Assembly (NCBI GenBank): GCA_019828545.1
Contig: JACVRA010000467.1
Span: 1 to 44,080 of the forward strand
Direction of reading: 5' to 3'
Origin: Paracamarosporium sp. OC-R06-R3
Lineage: Eukaryota; Ascomycota; Dothideomycetes; Pleosporales; Didymosphaeriaceae
DNA length: 44,080 bases
The position numbers and the translations under genes were made by a program. The notes under the pieces are model-generated. The model was not told where the DNA came from and made no database searches. It saw nothing but the letters and a program-made list of their open reading frames with translations. Of the stretch, positions 1 to 9,706 are shown piece by piece; the first letter of the stretch is position 1; each line of letters starts with the position of its first letter.

Positions 1-133
1 ACGACGTGCATTGACTGCCAAGACACGGTACCATTTTGGGTGCAGCTCTCTGCTAACGCGCCACGCTTCCCGAGTCCGCCTCTATCATCTCGACTTTGTT
101 CACGCGAACAACCTCGCTCTATCACTCGCGGGG

Positions 134-3100
134 ATGGATGTGCTGCTGGACGGCCTCAATGACGCGCAACGGAGCGCCGTCACCAGTCCTGCGTCTGTTC
201 TACAGGTCCTCGCACCGCCGGGCTCAGGGAAAACGAAGACGCTCACGGCGCGCGTCGCGTACCTCATCAATCACGAACGGCTGCAACCATGGAATATCAT
301 CGTTTGCACCTTCACCATCAAGGCCGCGCGGGAGATGAAAGAGAGAATCCGTGGGTTTGTTGGCGAAGGTATCGAAAAGAGATTGATTTTAGGTACCTTC
401 CATTCGGTTGCCCGTCGCTTCCTTGTTCGCTACGGTCAAGAAATCAGCATACCAAAGAACTTCGGCATTGCGGATACCGGCGACAGTAAGTCGATCATCA
501 AGCGAATCATAGACACCAGGCAGTATCTCGTACCACCCGATCAAGCTCGTAGTCGGATTTCTGGCCTGAAGGCACGAAATGTTTCCGCTGAACAATTTGC
601 CGCTACCCAGAAGAAGGCGGACGAGCATGAATTCGCAAACGTCTACTCCGAATACGAAGAGCAGCTGAAATCTCAAAATCTTCTGGACTACGACGACCTC
701 CTCGTACGATGTGTGGAACTCCTTCAAAAGCACCCGAAATGCGTTTCCAGCATTCAGGCCGTACTTATCGACGAATATCAAGACACCAATAACGTGCAAT
801 ATGAGCTTATGAAATTACTGGCCCAAGAAAGGGGGCGTATTACGATCGTTGGTGACCCGGACCAAAGCATATACAGCTTTCGCGCCGCTGAAATTAAGAA
901 CCTTCTCCGGATGCGACATGATTATCCCGATTCTTCTGTCATCAACCTTGAAATGAACTACCGATCCTCTGGTTGCATCCTGAGTACAGCAATGGCTGTC
1001 ATTGAACAGGACGAAACGCGCATCAACAAGGCGCTTATTGCAACCCACTGTGTGGGTGAGCAACCGACGCTCCGCCACTTAGCTACTGCGCAAGTCGAAG
1101 CATGGTGGATTGTTGATGAAATTCAGCGAACAACAACACTCACTGCAGGACTACTGGGCTACAACGACTACGCCATTCTTATTCGATCAGCCGCCCTATC
1201 ACTATCTATTGAAAGAGCACTTGGAAGAGCAGGAATACCGTATCGCATGGTTGGTGGCTTGCGCTTCTTCGATCGTGCAGAGATCAAACTTATTTTGGAC
1301 TATCTCCGCGTCATTAATCAACCAGAATGCAACGACGTATTGATGCGAGTTATTAATCGACCGTCACGAAAGATTGGAGAGAGCACCGTCAAAGCTCTTG
1401 TTCAGGAAGCAGAGGAACTAAAGATATCTCTGTGGGCGCTTATCCTAGGCAGCGCTCAAGGCAGCCGAAAGCCGCGTTCGAAGATCTCCAAACCTGCGCA
1501 ACTCGGTATCGAGACGTTTGTCAATTTGGTCCTTACTTCGCAAAAAAAGCTCTTCTCGGAAGACTCCTGCGATCTCTTAGGCTTAATTGACCACGTGAGC
1601 AACAAGATCAAGCTTGAAGCTTACCTAAAGAGCACGTACAAGGACGACTGGAAAGAGAGGTGGGCCAATTATGAGGAACTTGTATCTCAAGCGACGCAAA
1701 TGGCAACGAGTGTGGCAAACGGCGAAGAAGTCGCTGATGATGCGTTACCTGTAGTCGAGGGTATCGAACAACGCCATGATACGGCTGCTGACATCCTTTC
1801 GAAATTTCTTGCTAACGTCACTTTGTCATCTGCGGTAGAACAACCTGGCGGCGAGGAAGTGAGCCAGGTTACTATATCCACGATTCATGCCGCCAAAGGA
1901 CTCGAATGGCCAGCCGTCTTCATTCCAGCCGTTTACAAGGGCTCGATACCTCATTCTAGAGCGGACGATCATGACGAAGAGAGGCGTTTGCTTTATGTCG
2001 GCATGACTCGAGCCAAAGGCCTGTTGTACTTGAGCTGTCCTGTTAAGCTCGCTTCATCGGAAGACACTGTTCTGTCAAAGTTTATTGACGAACCTGGTAT
2101 ACAAAAGTTCTTCAGCCGTTGTGGTCCAAGAATGGGGTCTACAGCTATTAGGGATCTTGCACAGATACTTGGACGGTCTTGCCCACTCGCTACAGAGGTC
2201 CAAGCTGCTCAAAGCCTACTGGACCGCGTAGAAGACGATAAATACCCACTGACGCGGGATGAAATAGACGGAGAAGAGACATCCTGGTCCAAGACACCGA
2301 ATGCAATGCATGGTACGACAGAGCCTTGGCCTAAGCGGGCAAAGATACAGCGCTCAAAATCTGATATTGGTGGCAAGACGTACGACTTGGAGGGACCAGG
2401 TTATGCGACGCCTACAGGAAACATGGGATTTACCAGTGCGAGGGATGTGAGAGCTCTGCAGCAGGAGGCTGAAAACACACGCATGCTCGCACGTGCTAAT
2501 AGCACATCTGCCAAATTCACATACAGCGAAGTCAACGTACTTGGTACGTCAGCAAGGTCCGTCTACAAAGAGGCCAATAGACTTGGTGCGAATTCAGGAC
2601 AGACGACAAAAGGCAAACGGCGCGCTGCAGGACAGGGCTCTATTGTTGGTTTCTTCAAGCGTTCTGCGAGCACTATGTCTGAGGAACAAGAGCCGCCACA
2701 TCCCATCCCAAGAGTTCAGCCGCTGCCTCGAAATACATCCGTCGCATCTATTCGTCCACTCACGGATGTGTCCAATAGGCAGACACATTCTTCGCAAAGC
2801 TACCGCCCGTATCAGCCTCCCTCGTTCCCCAACCATGGCCTACGCAGCGCACCCATGAATAGCAAACCAAAGAAACTTTTGTCCGAGGAAACCACACAAC
2901 GCACAAAACACATTTTGCTCTCTAGCTCTCCCCCGAAACCAGATAATGAATCGACTGGCATCTCGTCGGAGGGTAACATCGAACCGATTGAGCAGCCCTC
3001 GATATCAGGCTTCCGACCTGCTTCGACATTCCATACCACGTCGATGAGCCAGCTGCAGAACCAGGCTGGGCCACAGAGGAGAACGCTCGGGGCGAGGAGA

Positions 3101-3157
3101 TCTATGCAGGGGTGGAGTGTGAAGCATAATGCGCCGCCGCGTCCCAGGCAGACATAG
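134..3157 (+). CDS. srs2: Srs2-type UvrD/Rep superfamily 1 DNA helicase
   Basis: ATP-dependent 3'-5' DNA helicase of the UvrD/Rep/Srs2 family, expected to act in the nucleus by stripping Rad51 filaments and limiting recombination at forks. A single exon encodes 1007 aa from the ATG at 134. The frame is open further upstream, but without an ATG. SF1 motifs appear in order: Walker A APPGSGKT (residues 27-34), motif II DEYQDTN, motif III VGDPDQSIYSFRAAE, motif IV NYRSS, motif V TIHAAKGLEW and motif VI RRLLYVGMTRAK. The last 350 or so residues are polar and probably disordered. They hold a canonical PCNA-interacting box, QGSIVGFF, at residues 834-841 (nt 2633-2656) and a candidate SUMO-interacting stretch, HILLSSSPP. 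The fungal family and length fit Srs2 well. The true 5' end could lie at or before the window edge. Confidence 0.93.
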   Translation: MDVLLDGLNDAQRSAVTSPASVLQVLAPPGSGKTKTLTARVAYLINHERLQPWNIIVCTFTIKAAREMKERIRGFVGEGIEKRLILGTFHSVARRFLVRYGQEISIPKNFGIADTGDSKSIIKRIIDTRQYLVPPDQARSRISGLKARNVSAEQFAATQKKADEHEFANVYSEYEEQLKSQNLLDYDDLLVRCVELLQKHPKCVSSIQAVLIDEYQDTNNVQYELMKLLAQERGRITIVGDPDQSIYSFRAAEIKNLLRMRHDYPDSSVINLEMNYRSSGCILSTAMAVIEQDETRINKALIATHCVGEQPTLRHLATAQVEAWWIVDEIQRTTTLTAGLLGYNDYAILIRSAALSLSIERALGRAGIPYRMVGGLRFFDRAEIKLILDYLRVINQPECNDVLMRVINRPSRKIGESTVKALVQEAEELKISLWALILGSAQGSRKPRSKISKPAQLGIETFVNLVLTSQKKLFSEDSCDLLGLIDHVSNKIKLEAYLKSTYKDDWKERWANYEELVSQATQMATSVANGEEVADDALPVVEGIEQRHDTAADILSKFLANVTLSSAVEQPGGEEVSQVTISTIHAAKGLEWPAVFIPAVYKGSIPHSRADDHDEERRLLYVGMTRAKGLLYLSCPVKLASSEDTVLSKFIDEPGIQKFFSRCGPRMGSTAIRDLAQILGRSCPLATEVQAAQSLLDRVEDDKYPLTRDEIDGEETSWSKTPNAMHGTTEPWPKRAKIQRSKSDIGGKTYDLEGPGYATPTGNMGFTSARDVRALQQEAENTRMLARANSTSAKFTYSEVNVLGTSARSVYKEANRLGANSGQTTKGKRRAAGQGSIVGFFKRSASTMSEEQEPPHPIPRVQPLPRNTSVASIRPLTDVSNRQTHSSQSYRPYQPPSFPNHGLRSAPMNSKPKKLLSEETTQRTKHILLSSSPPKPDNESTGISSEGNIEPIEQPSISGFRPASTFHTTSMSQLQNQAGPQRRTLGARRSMQGWSVKHNAPPRPRQT

Positions 3158-4593
3158 ACCATTCTAGGTGTAGCATTTCAGGAATAGCGTGTGCATTGGG
3201 TGGCGTTTTGATCGGTGAGCAAAAAAGTTAACTTTAGACATGGTGTAATGTATATATCACTTCAGTCAGCCTATCTACTTCCATTACTATTTTAGTAAGT
3301 AGCTTATAACGAAGTATATGACGAGCTTCCTATACATGTGCCTTCCGAGAGCAATACGGCCGTTGCTGTACGAGAATTATCCAACCATGTGTAGCTTGAT
3401 TGTTCGAGGTAGGCTGCTCAAAATCGATTTGGTGTCAAAATGAGCAGTGAGAAGACGGCTATTCCGGTCTTTGACCCGGGCATCTCAGCTGTGAGCTTTT
3501 ATAGTTCTGCCCGTCAAAAGTCGTTGTCTCCACCCAGGAGTCATAAGCACCTCAACGAGTGATGCAGCAGTCGAATATTTCATGCGAAGTCCTCGATCCA
3601 ACCAGCACCCGCAGCATGTCTCTAGTTGGGGGCAGACGAAGAATTTACGCTCTTCTTCCGTTGTACTAATTGTTCATACGTATGATCATTCATAGACTCT
3701 TAAAATGTTATTCGATGATGGTACTTAGGTGGAAATGGGACAATCGATCAGGCCTGGGCAAGAACTACTTCTATACAAGTAGTCAATTTTCGCAGCTTTC
3801 CTCAATCGACTTGTGCAGGTCGTGTTAGAATAAGTACAGCAGCAGGAGGAAATGTGTAGGGCTTGCGGTTCGCTAGGGAATTGCTTGCTTTGGGAGGAGA
3901 TCAATCACGTGGTGTTTTTGAGTCCACAGTTGATGCAGCTAAGAACTAGGCCTCATCCTACTCAGATTTTGGGGCCAGAAATTACCGGACGAGACTTACG
4001 TTTCAAAGTCGTATACATATCTTGTAGGCTACCTAATCGGCTTCTGTAAAATTTGAAATACTGATAGCGGATTAGCTTGTTTTGAGGCAGGTTATACACG
4101 CATACTAGTATGCACGAGGACGAGTGTAGCACCACGAGAGTAGATTAGGGGAAACAAAAACCCTGTGATACCGCCTGCCAACAATAGTAATTATGCATTC
4201 ATATCGCGATCGTAATCCAGTATCAGAGCAGCAGCAGTAGCAGGCCCGCCTTCTCCACCAGCACTAGTATTACACAAGAGGCAAGCCGATATCCATCACT
4301 CCCACCATCTTCTTCAAACGCGCGACCCTCTTCAAAATCCTCATCCTCGAAGCCCTGAGCTCCGCCAGCAGCTCTAGCCCAAGCCCAAGCTCCACGATAT
4401 TAGAACTATATCCCAAGGCCCTATCTGTATCTGTATCTTGCGTGTTCCGTACCACCATCCTACGCCCGAACGCCGCGTCGCAGGAGAAAGCCCTCCGCGC
4501 CACATCTAGATCCTCCGATGAACGCATTTGCTAAATAACGGTATTATGGCTTTGTGAGGCATAGCCTCCGCCTCTCATCAGCCCGGTGGGTTC
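3158..4593. other. intergenic region between srs2 and AP180 gene
   Basis: About 1.4 kb between the 3' end of the helicase gene and the 3' end of the AP180 gene (convergent). Short ORFs here (for example 3852-4049 +) show no recognisable motif. The only one I list is the weak minus-strand ORF at 4270-4527. No repeat, tRNA or transposon signature is seen. Confidence 0.6.
4270..4527 (-). CDS. possible small helical protein, unrecognised
   Basis: An 85-codon ORF begins with an ATG 66 nt beyond the AP180 stop on the same strand. The N-terminal half is polar. The C-terminal half (roughly residues 45-75) is a Leu/Arg-rich stretch, LGLGLELLAELRASRMRIL followed by basic residues, that would form an amphipathic helix or short coiled coil. 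I do not recognise a family. It could equally be 3' untranslated sequence of the AP180 transcript or a chance ORF. The non-random heptad-like composition is the only reason it is listed. Confidence 0.22.
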   Translation of the reverse strand: MRSSEDLDVARRAFSCDAAFGRRMVVRNTQDTDTDRALGYSSNIVELGLGLELLAELRASRMRILKRVARLKKMVGVMDIGLPLV

Positions 4594-6940
4594 CTAGCCC
4601 AGGTAGTTTGGCTGTTGCTGCTGGCCTGGTCGCGGGAACACGCTTGTTGTGGGCACGGCGTTGAGGTTCATGCCACCTAACGTGCCTTGGCCGGTGTTTT
4701 GCCAGCCTTGTCCCGTCTGCTGGTTGACGAAAGCGGACTGGCGGAAGGGGCTATAAGGGTAAAGTTAGTAGTGGCCAAGAGAGAGAGGATTAGGTACCGA
4801 ATGAATCTCTCAGACATATTCATCGTGTACTGGGGGGCAGGGGGGAAGGTTTACGTACTTCGTACTGCCAGTGGCATGGACGGTGAGGCCGCCTTGTGGC
4901 GACGAGGCGCCGCCCTGTACAGGTGACAACCCTCTTGCAAATGGATTGGTTCCGGTAGGTGTGGGCTGTAGAGGCTGTAGAGGCTGTGGTTGCTGTGGTT
5001 GGGACGCGAATGGTGAGCTTGTTTGTGGCGTTTGGATTGAAGGTACCGAAAAAGGTGAAGAGACGGTGCCTTCATAAGTAGGTGATAATGATGACTGGAA
5101 ACCACCGGTGCTGTGTTTCGCAAAAGGGTTGGTGGGTGAGCGGCCCAATGGTGACGAGGCACCTGTAGGGTTTCCGAGAAGCTTTGGTTCGGCAATGCCA
5201 GTTGGTTGTGCAGGCGGTAGCATGGATGCACGGAAGGGATTGGTCGACGTTGGTTGTGCCTGCAATGGCTCTGCCATCGTAGGCTGCTGCTGCGGGAAAC
5301 CCGATACGCCATTTTGAGGAATGGGTGCGAGGTTGTTCTGTGGGCTGAACGGCTGTGGGGTGTAACCGCCAAATCCAGCACCTGTGAATTGAGACTGGAG
5401 CTGCGGTTGTTGCGGTTGTTGTAGGTTCATCTGCTGCATTCCTTGTTGCATCTGAGTGAATGGATTCGTCGACTGTCCGTCTTGTGGGCTGAAAGGTTGC
5501 TGCTGTTGCTGAAAGCCCGCAGTTTGTTGTGGTATTTGCATGTTAGGCTGCTGGAAACCCGTCTGTTGGGGAAATTGCTGTGCTTGCGGCTGAGCCATGG
5601 TCTGCTGATTGTCCTGTATTGAGTCAAAGAAATCGATGAGCGGCAGACTAACTGCTGGTGGTTTAGAAGGCGCCGAAGATTGAGTTGGGGAGGTGTTCGA
5701 CGTGGCCGTAGGTTTAGAGTCGGAGAACAGCTTGCTGGCTCCGTTCGTGGTCTTTCCACCAGCCTTTTTCGCTTCGCGCTCCGCCAGGTATTGTCTACGG
5801 TTGATTTCGAAGTCCTTATCATTCAAGTACTCTTCCAATGCCTGAGTCAAGCTGGTTGGGGCGTGCTTGATCTTCGGTATCTCTAATCTTGTAGAATGCT
5901 CATGTAACCGAGCAACGCTCAGATACTGTACGACCAGGTCGGTCTGCTTCACAAACATCCGGTAGATGTCGAGAGCACGCTTCGCATCCGGTTTCGAAAG
6001 TTCGAAATAGTGTTCTAGGACATCAGAACGAGTTGTTCATGGCACTGGAAAGGCGTCTTACCCAGAACATTGATGGTTCCTTCGTTCATGACGTGGAAAA
6101 GCACAAGCAAGTCCATTGTGAGTAAACGGAAAGCAGTCAATGTTATCTCGTTTTCCGGTTCTTCGTGGAAAGGCTGCGTATAAAGTTAGATGCCTCATTT
6201 CCGCTCATGTCAATCGTGCATACCTCGCATCTTAGCAGAAACTTGATCTGATCTTGTACGCTTTCTGTCTCCCGGAGCAGACCCTTTTCGATGTTCAGAC
6301 GCTTAAGCCGGCCTTCTCCGCCTCGTACATAGTCCATTTTGGTGGAGCCATATTGTTCGGCTCGACAGAGCAGGTACTCTGTGTAGTTGCGAATATTCTG
6401 TCCTTGTGTTTGCACTGTTCGCAAATGGTCAGCTTTGCGCATTCCTGTATAACCAAATCCTGTGGTATAGCATCCCACGAGCTGTCGTCGGGATTGTTTT
6501 TCTGCCCGCAGCGTGACAAGCTGTGCAACATCCCTTATCTCATGTTCCCCCTTGTGCACGTACCCTCAGTGAAGTGGTTTATAGCCAGCGTCCGGCGGGG
6601 ATTCTTAGATAGGAACTTGAGCGTAACTTCCGGTTCGCCCTCCCGTATCATAAGATGTACGATGATTAAGCTCTTGTATACGATGGTCCAGGTCGAGTCG
6701 CGGAGACGATTCGTAAGCGCTCGAAAGATTTCACCGACGCCTGCTTCGCCCGCATGGGTAGCAACGAGAATGTGCTCGACATATTTGGATTTGGGCGCGG
6801 CGAGCTGTCAAAGGCGCATTAGCATCCGTATGTACCAGCGGGCGAGGGCCGGGGCAATGCAATGCAATGCAATGCCAGCATGGGGAGCACACCTTGATCT
6901 TGGTGCCGCCCTTCACGGATTTCTCAAAGGAGCTCGCCAT
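4594..6940 (-). CDS. AP180/CALM clathrin assembly protein (ANTH domain)
   Basis: Endocytic adaptor that binds PI(4,5)P2 and clathrin at the plasma membrane (yeast yAP1801/1802 family). I resolve six exons: 6893-6940, 6564-6804, 6224-6414, 6062-6173, 4859-6014 and 4594-4750. All have GT-AG borders and phases that match, giving 634 aa. The N-terminal ANTH domain (about residues 1-270) contains SLIIVHLMIREG, DYVRGGEGRLKRL and GLLRETESVQDQIKFLLR. The tail is Gln/Pro-rich and disordered. It carries five NPF tripeptides (TNPFTQ, TNPFRA, TNPFAK, TNPFAR, TNPFRQ), the ligands of EH domains (Pan1/Ede1). The fifth NPF is created by splicing of the last intron: codon AA|C joins exons 5 and 6. The open frame continues 16 codons into that intron, so an unspliced reading would lose the conserved C-terminus. 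The gene is divergent from nudC. Confidence 0.93.
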
Positions 6941-7309
6941 CTGATATGCGCTGGGGTTGGCAGAGGGGCCGGTCCACTTGTTTCCAGACGTCGTTTCGAG
7001 GGTCAGGGTTCAACGCGCGCTCGCTTCGTGTCGCGGGCACTAGGGCAGCATCGCGGGAGGCCGAGGATGCGGTAGCAATACGTGGATATGGATCGGGCGC
7101 GAGGAGGGACGACGCGCAGGGGGCAAAGGCGAAGGTCGATAGCTTCCGGGCTCGTTCCGGGATGTAGAATGAAGGTGCACGGTGCCGGTCCACGTCGCTG
7201 TGAGCTAGGGTGCTAAGGGCCGCTATGACGAGGGCCCAACCCCACGTCCAGGCACATTTCCGAGAAGCATCGCAGCACAGTAGCACAGCCCACACCGCAC
7301 GCTTTCACC
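6941..7309. promoter_or_regulatory. 369-bp divergent promoter, AP180 gene / nudC
   Basis: The start codons of the AP180 gene (minus) and nudC (plus) face away from each other across this segment, which must hold both promoters. It is GC-rich (many CGCG/GCGC steps), with no TATA consensus on either strand, as expected for housekeeping genes. ORFs crossing it are shadows. Confidence 0.6.
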
Positions 7310-7928
7310 ATGTCGGAGCCCACGCCCGAGGAGCAAAAGAAGCTCGACGCAGAGGCAAAGGCCAGAGAGGACGCCGAGCAGGCCGCCCTGCCCTACAAGT
7401 GGACCCAGACCATCAAGGACCTCGACGTGACCGTCTCCATCGACGGAAAATACAAGGGCCGCGACCTGGACGTGAAGCTCACCAGGACGCACCTGAAGGT
7501 CGCTATCAAGGGCCAGGACCCCATCATTGACGTACGTTTGCTCCACAAGCTGCACCTGTGTCCTCCTCTGACAGTCCCAGGGCGATCTCCCCCACCCCAT
7601 CCACGTCGACGACTCTACCTGGACCCTCGAAACGGTCCCCGGCGGCAAGGAAATCAGCGTGCACCTCGACAAGGTCAACCAGCTCGAATGGTGGGCCCAC
7701 GTCGTGACCACCGCCCCCAAGATCGACACCTCCAAGATTCAGCCTGAGAACAGCAACCTCGGCGACCTCGACGGTGAGACGCGGGGCATGGTCGAGAAGA
7801 TGATGTTCGACCAGCGCCAGAAGGAGATGGGAAAGCCCACGAGTGACGAGCAGAAGAAGCTGGATATCCTGAAGAAGTTCCAGGAGCAGCATCCGGAGAT
7901 GGACTTTTCCAACGCCAAGATGGGATGA
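7310..7928 (+). CDS. nudC: nuclear movement protein NudC (CS domain)
   Basis: Conserved cytoplasmic dynein-pathway and Hsp90 co-chaperone-like protein; in filamentous fungi it is needed for nuclear migration. Two exons, 7310-7531 and 7581-7928, give 189 aa, close to the roughly 200 aa of Aspergillus NudC. An N-terminal acidic/basic helix ([18 protein letters not shown]) precedes a p23-like CS domain: [14 protein letters not shown], the lost-and-regained strand [15 protein letters not shown] and LEWWAHVV. The C-terminal family signature is [15 protein letters not shown] and DFSNAKM. The intron donor is GTACGT. Two in-frame acceptors lie 6 nt apart (after 7574 and after 7580). I chose the second because IIDGDL fits the domain better. 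The alternative would add Ser-Gln. Confidence 0.95.
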
Positions 7929-8647
7929 ATGCATAAAAGTTGTGGCACTATGAAGTTGCAGGAGACATAAAATCACGATGAGACGATTGAGATGTGTCGG
8001 CAGCTCGAGGTACAGTCCAAGACAGCAGTCAGGATAATCGCCAGCCAGGTTCGCCAGCCACTCGCTGCGAACTAGACTTTTGGTGGTGAAAAGCCATGAA
8101 ATTGGCAGCAAGAAAGAAATCACAAAAACTTACACTTTTAAACACTGATTGCATCTCCATTAGTCTGCATCTTTAAATCCTTGCGGCTTTTTCTCTATCG
8201 TTGCTTCGTATGAAACCATAGGTTTGCTTACGTGTCGGGCTGCATGAGAAGCAACCACAGCTCCTACCTCCTACCTCACTACAACCTTACCAGTCCCCTC
8301 TTAAGTCTCTGACTCAGTCACTTACCACGAGACAAATTTCCGACTTCCACGACTCAAGCAACGTTCCTGCTAAACAGCGGCATAACCGAGCAGTGACATG
8401 CCGAACAGCAAGCGCTTGCGCAGTGGCCACATTAATTATTCCTCTCCATCCGACGCTTTTCTCCCTTTCCAGAGCAATACCTCACGACTAATACATCGTA
8501 ATTTTAGGGCAGCCAAACGTTTGGATACCATGAAATCATTCCCGCGGTAGAAAATCAAAACCACAACACCACCTCAGAGGAGCCAGGCATAACCGTCTTG
8601 AATTATTTTTACTTTTCGAAATAGTATTTGATTAGGTTCCACATCCT
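7929..8647. other. convergent 3' region, no gene seen
   Basis: About 720 bp separating the stops of nudC (+) and the membrane-protein gene (-). The large minus-strand ORF running back from here over nudC is an antisense shadow. No motif, repeat or RNA gene recognised. Confidence 0.6.
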
Positions 8648-9706
8648 TCATCTCGTCTCATGCCGCGCATCACTATAACGCTGTTCTCCAGCAACAATTC
8701 CAGCCTGTCTCTCCTCGCCACTTTCCACCTCACCAGCGTCAAGCTGCTGGGGAGACTCCCGCGCTTCCAACTCTTGCGGTATTGAATGTGCTGGCATCTC
8801 CTTTCTTTCGGCAGGCGCTATTTCGGACACAGGCGTATACTTCGGCATGCCGTTCGCTTCCAACTCTGCCTTATCCCACCCCTCAGCGTTCTGGTTCCTC
8901 CGCTTCCTTCTCAAAAGCAATATCGCGGCAACCAGCACGACTGCCACGCCTGCGACCGCAGCAATACCTATTCCTGCCTTTGCGCCTGTGGATAACGTGG
9001 CATCGGAGGCGCTGTCAGCGTTCGTCGACGATGTAGGTGATGATGTGGGCGACTCTAGGGCCGAGCTCGGTGCGGGCGTTGAAACAGAATTTCTCGAGGA
9101 CTGTGTAGTGGTGGCCGTTGCTGTCACCGGCGAAACCGGAACGCTCGAATTTGCGCCCATCTTCCCACCAGAAGTCTGGTATCTGTACGTGAGCTGCGAC
9201 GCATCATGGTCCCACAGGAAGTGCGCGGTAAAGGTATCTGCAGTCAATGGCTCGTCTAGCAATGGGCGCAAGTTCAGCCATGTTCCAATCCCACTGGTAT
9301 ACCACAGACTGTAAAACGTGCCCGAAGTGAGTGTGCTTTTCTCTTGGTAAAATGTTATCGTTGGGTTCGGAGCCTCGAAGGGAACGACGGCTACGGGGAC
9401 GGGATCTTTCGGGGGTTGAATCCAGAGGGAATCAGGTCCTAGGGTGAGGACACCTGTGGTACTTTCGCTAGCTGCGGATACGATACTTGTGGCAATCTCT
9501 TCTCCAAGTGAGAGGGAGACGGAGCTGCCATCCACCAATGCAGGTACGTTGCTGGTCACCGCGTCAGTTGCGCCCGTGAAGAAGATGGGGCTGCCGGTGG
9601 TGTCAGGTTGGCGTGCGGTGAGCACGGCGGCCATCAAGGGAGCACCCGTGGTGCTGGCGCCAGCGACAATGCCAGCGGCAGTGAAGAAGACAACAAACAG
9701 GCGCAT
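8648..9706 (-). CDS. mucin-like single-pass membrane protein
   Basis: One exon, 352 aa from the ATG at 9706, chosen because it opens a signal peptide (MRLFVVFFTAAGIVAGA). The frame is open upstream but lacks such a start. The order is: signal peptide; Ser/Thr-rich ectodomain (to about 240), including a globular-looking part with tryptophans (IWF-type SLWYTSGIGTWLNL and HFLWDHDASQLTYRY); a Ser/Thr/Pro stalk; one membrane span at about 244-266 (GIGIAAVAGVAVVLVAAILL); stop-transfer RRKRR; and an 82-residue acidic cytosolic tail. The tail contains WDKAELEANG, a motif often seen in fungal surface-sensor tails. The architecture resembles WSC/Mid2-type wall sensors, but there is no cysteine-rich WSC domain and no known family is recognised, so a sensor role is inference. 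Confidence 0.85.
   Translation of the reverse strand: MRLFVVFFTAAGIVAGASTTGAPLMAAVLTARQPDTTGSPIFFTGATDAVTSNVPALVDGSSVSLSLGEEIATSIVSAASESTTGVLTLGPDSLWIQPPKDPVPVAVVPFEAPNPTITFYQEKSTLTSGTFYSLWYTSGIGTWLNLRPLLDEPLTADTFTAHFLWDHDASQLTYRYQTSGGKMGANSSVPVSPVTATATTTQSSRNSVSTPAPSSALESPTSSPTSSTNADSASDATLSTGAKAGIGIAAVAGVAVVLVAAILLLRRKRRNQNAEGWDKAELEANGMPKYTPVSEIAPAERKEMPAHSIPQELEARESPQQLDAGEVESGEERQAGIVAGEQRYSDARHETR

Noticed and set aside
1..133. N-terminal extension of the helicase from position 11
   Set aside because: The frame is open but begins with TTG; the first ATG (134) starts just before the conserved helicase core, and the preceding sequence looks like a leader.
6254..7075. 273-codon plus-strand ORF
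   Set aside because: Lies antisense to AP180 exons 1-3 whose splice sites and ANTH motifs are clear; no domain of its own.
7524..8123. 199-codon minus-strand ORF
   Set aside because: Antisense shadow of nudC exon 2, Leu/Val/Gly-rich composition caused by the C-biased third positions of nudC.
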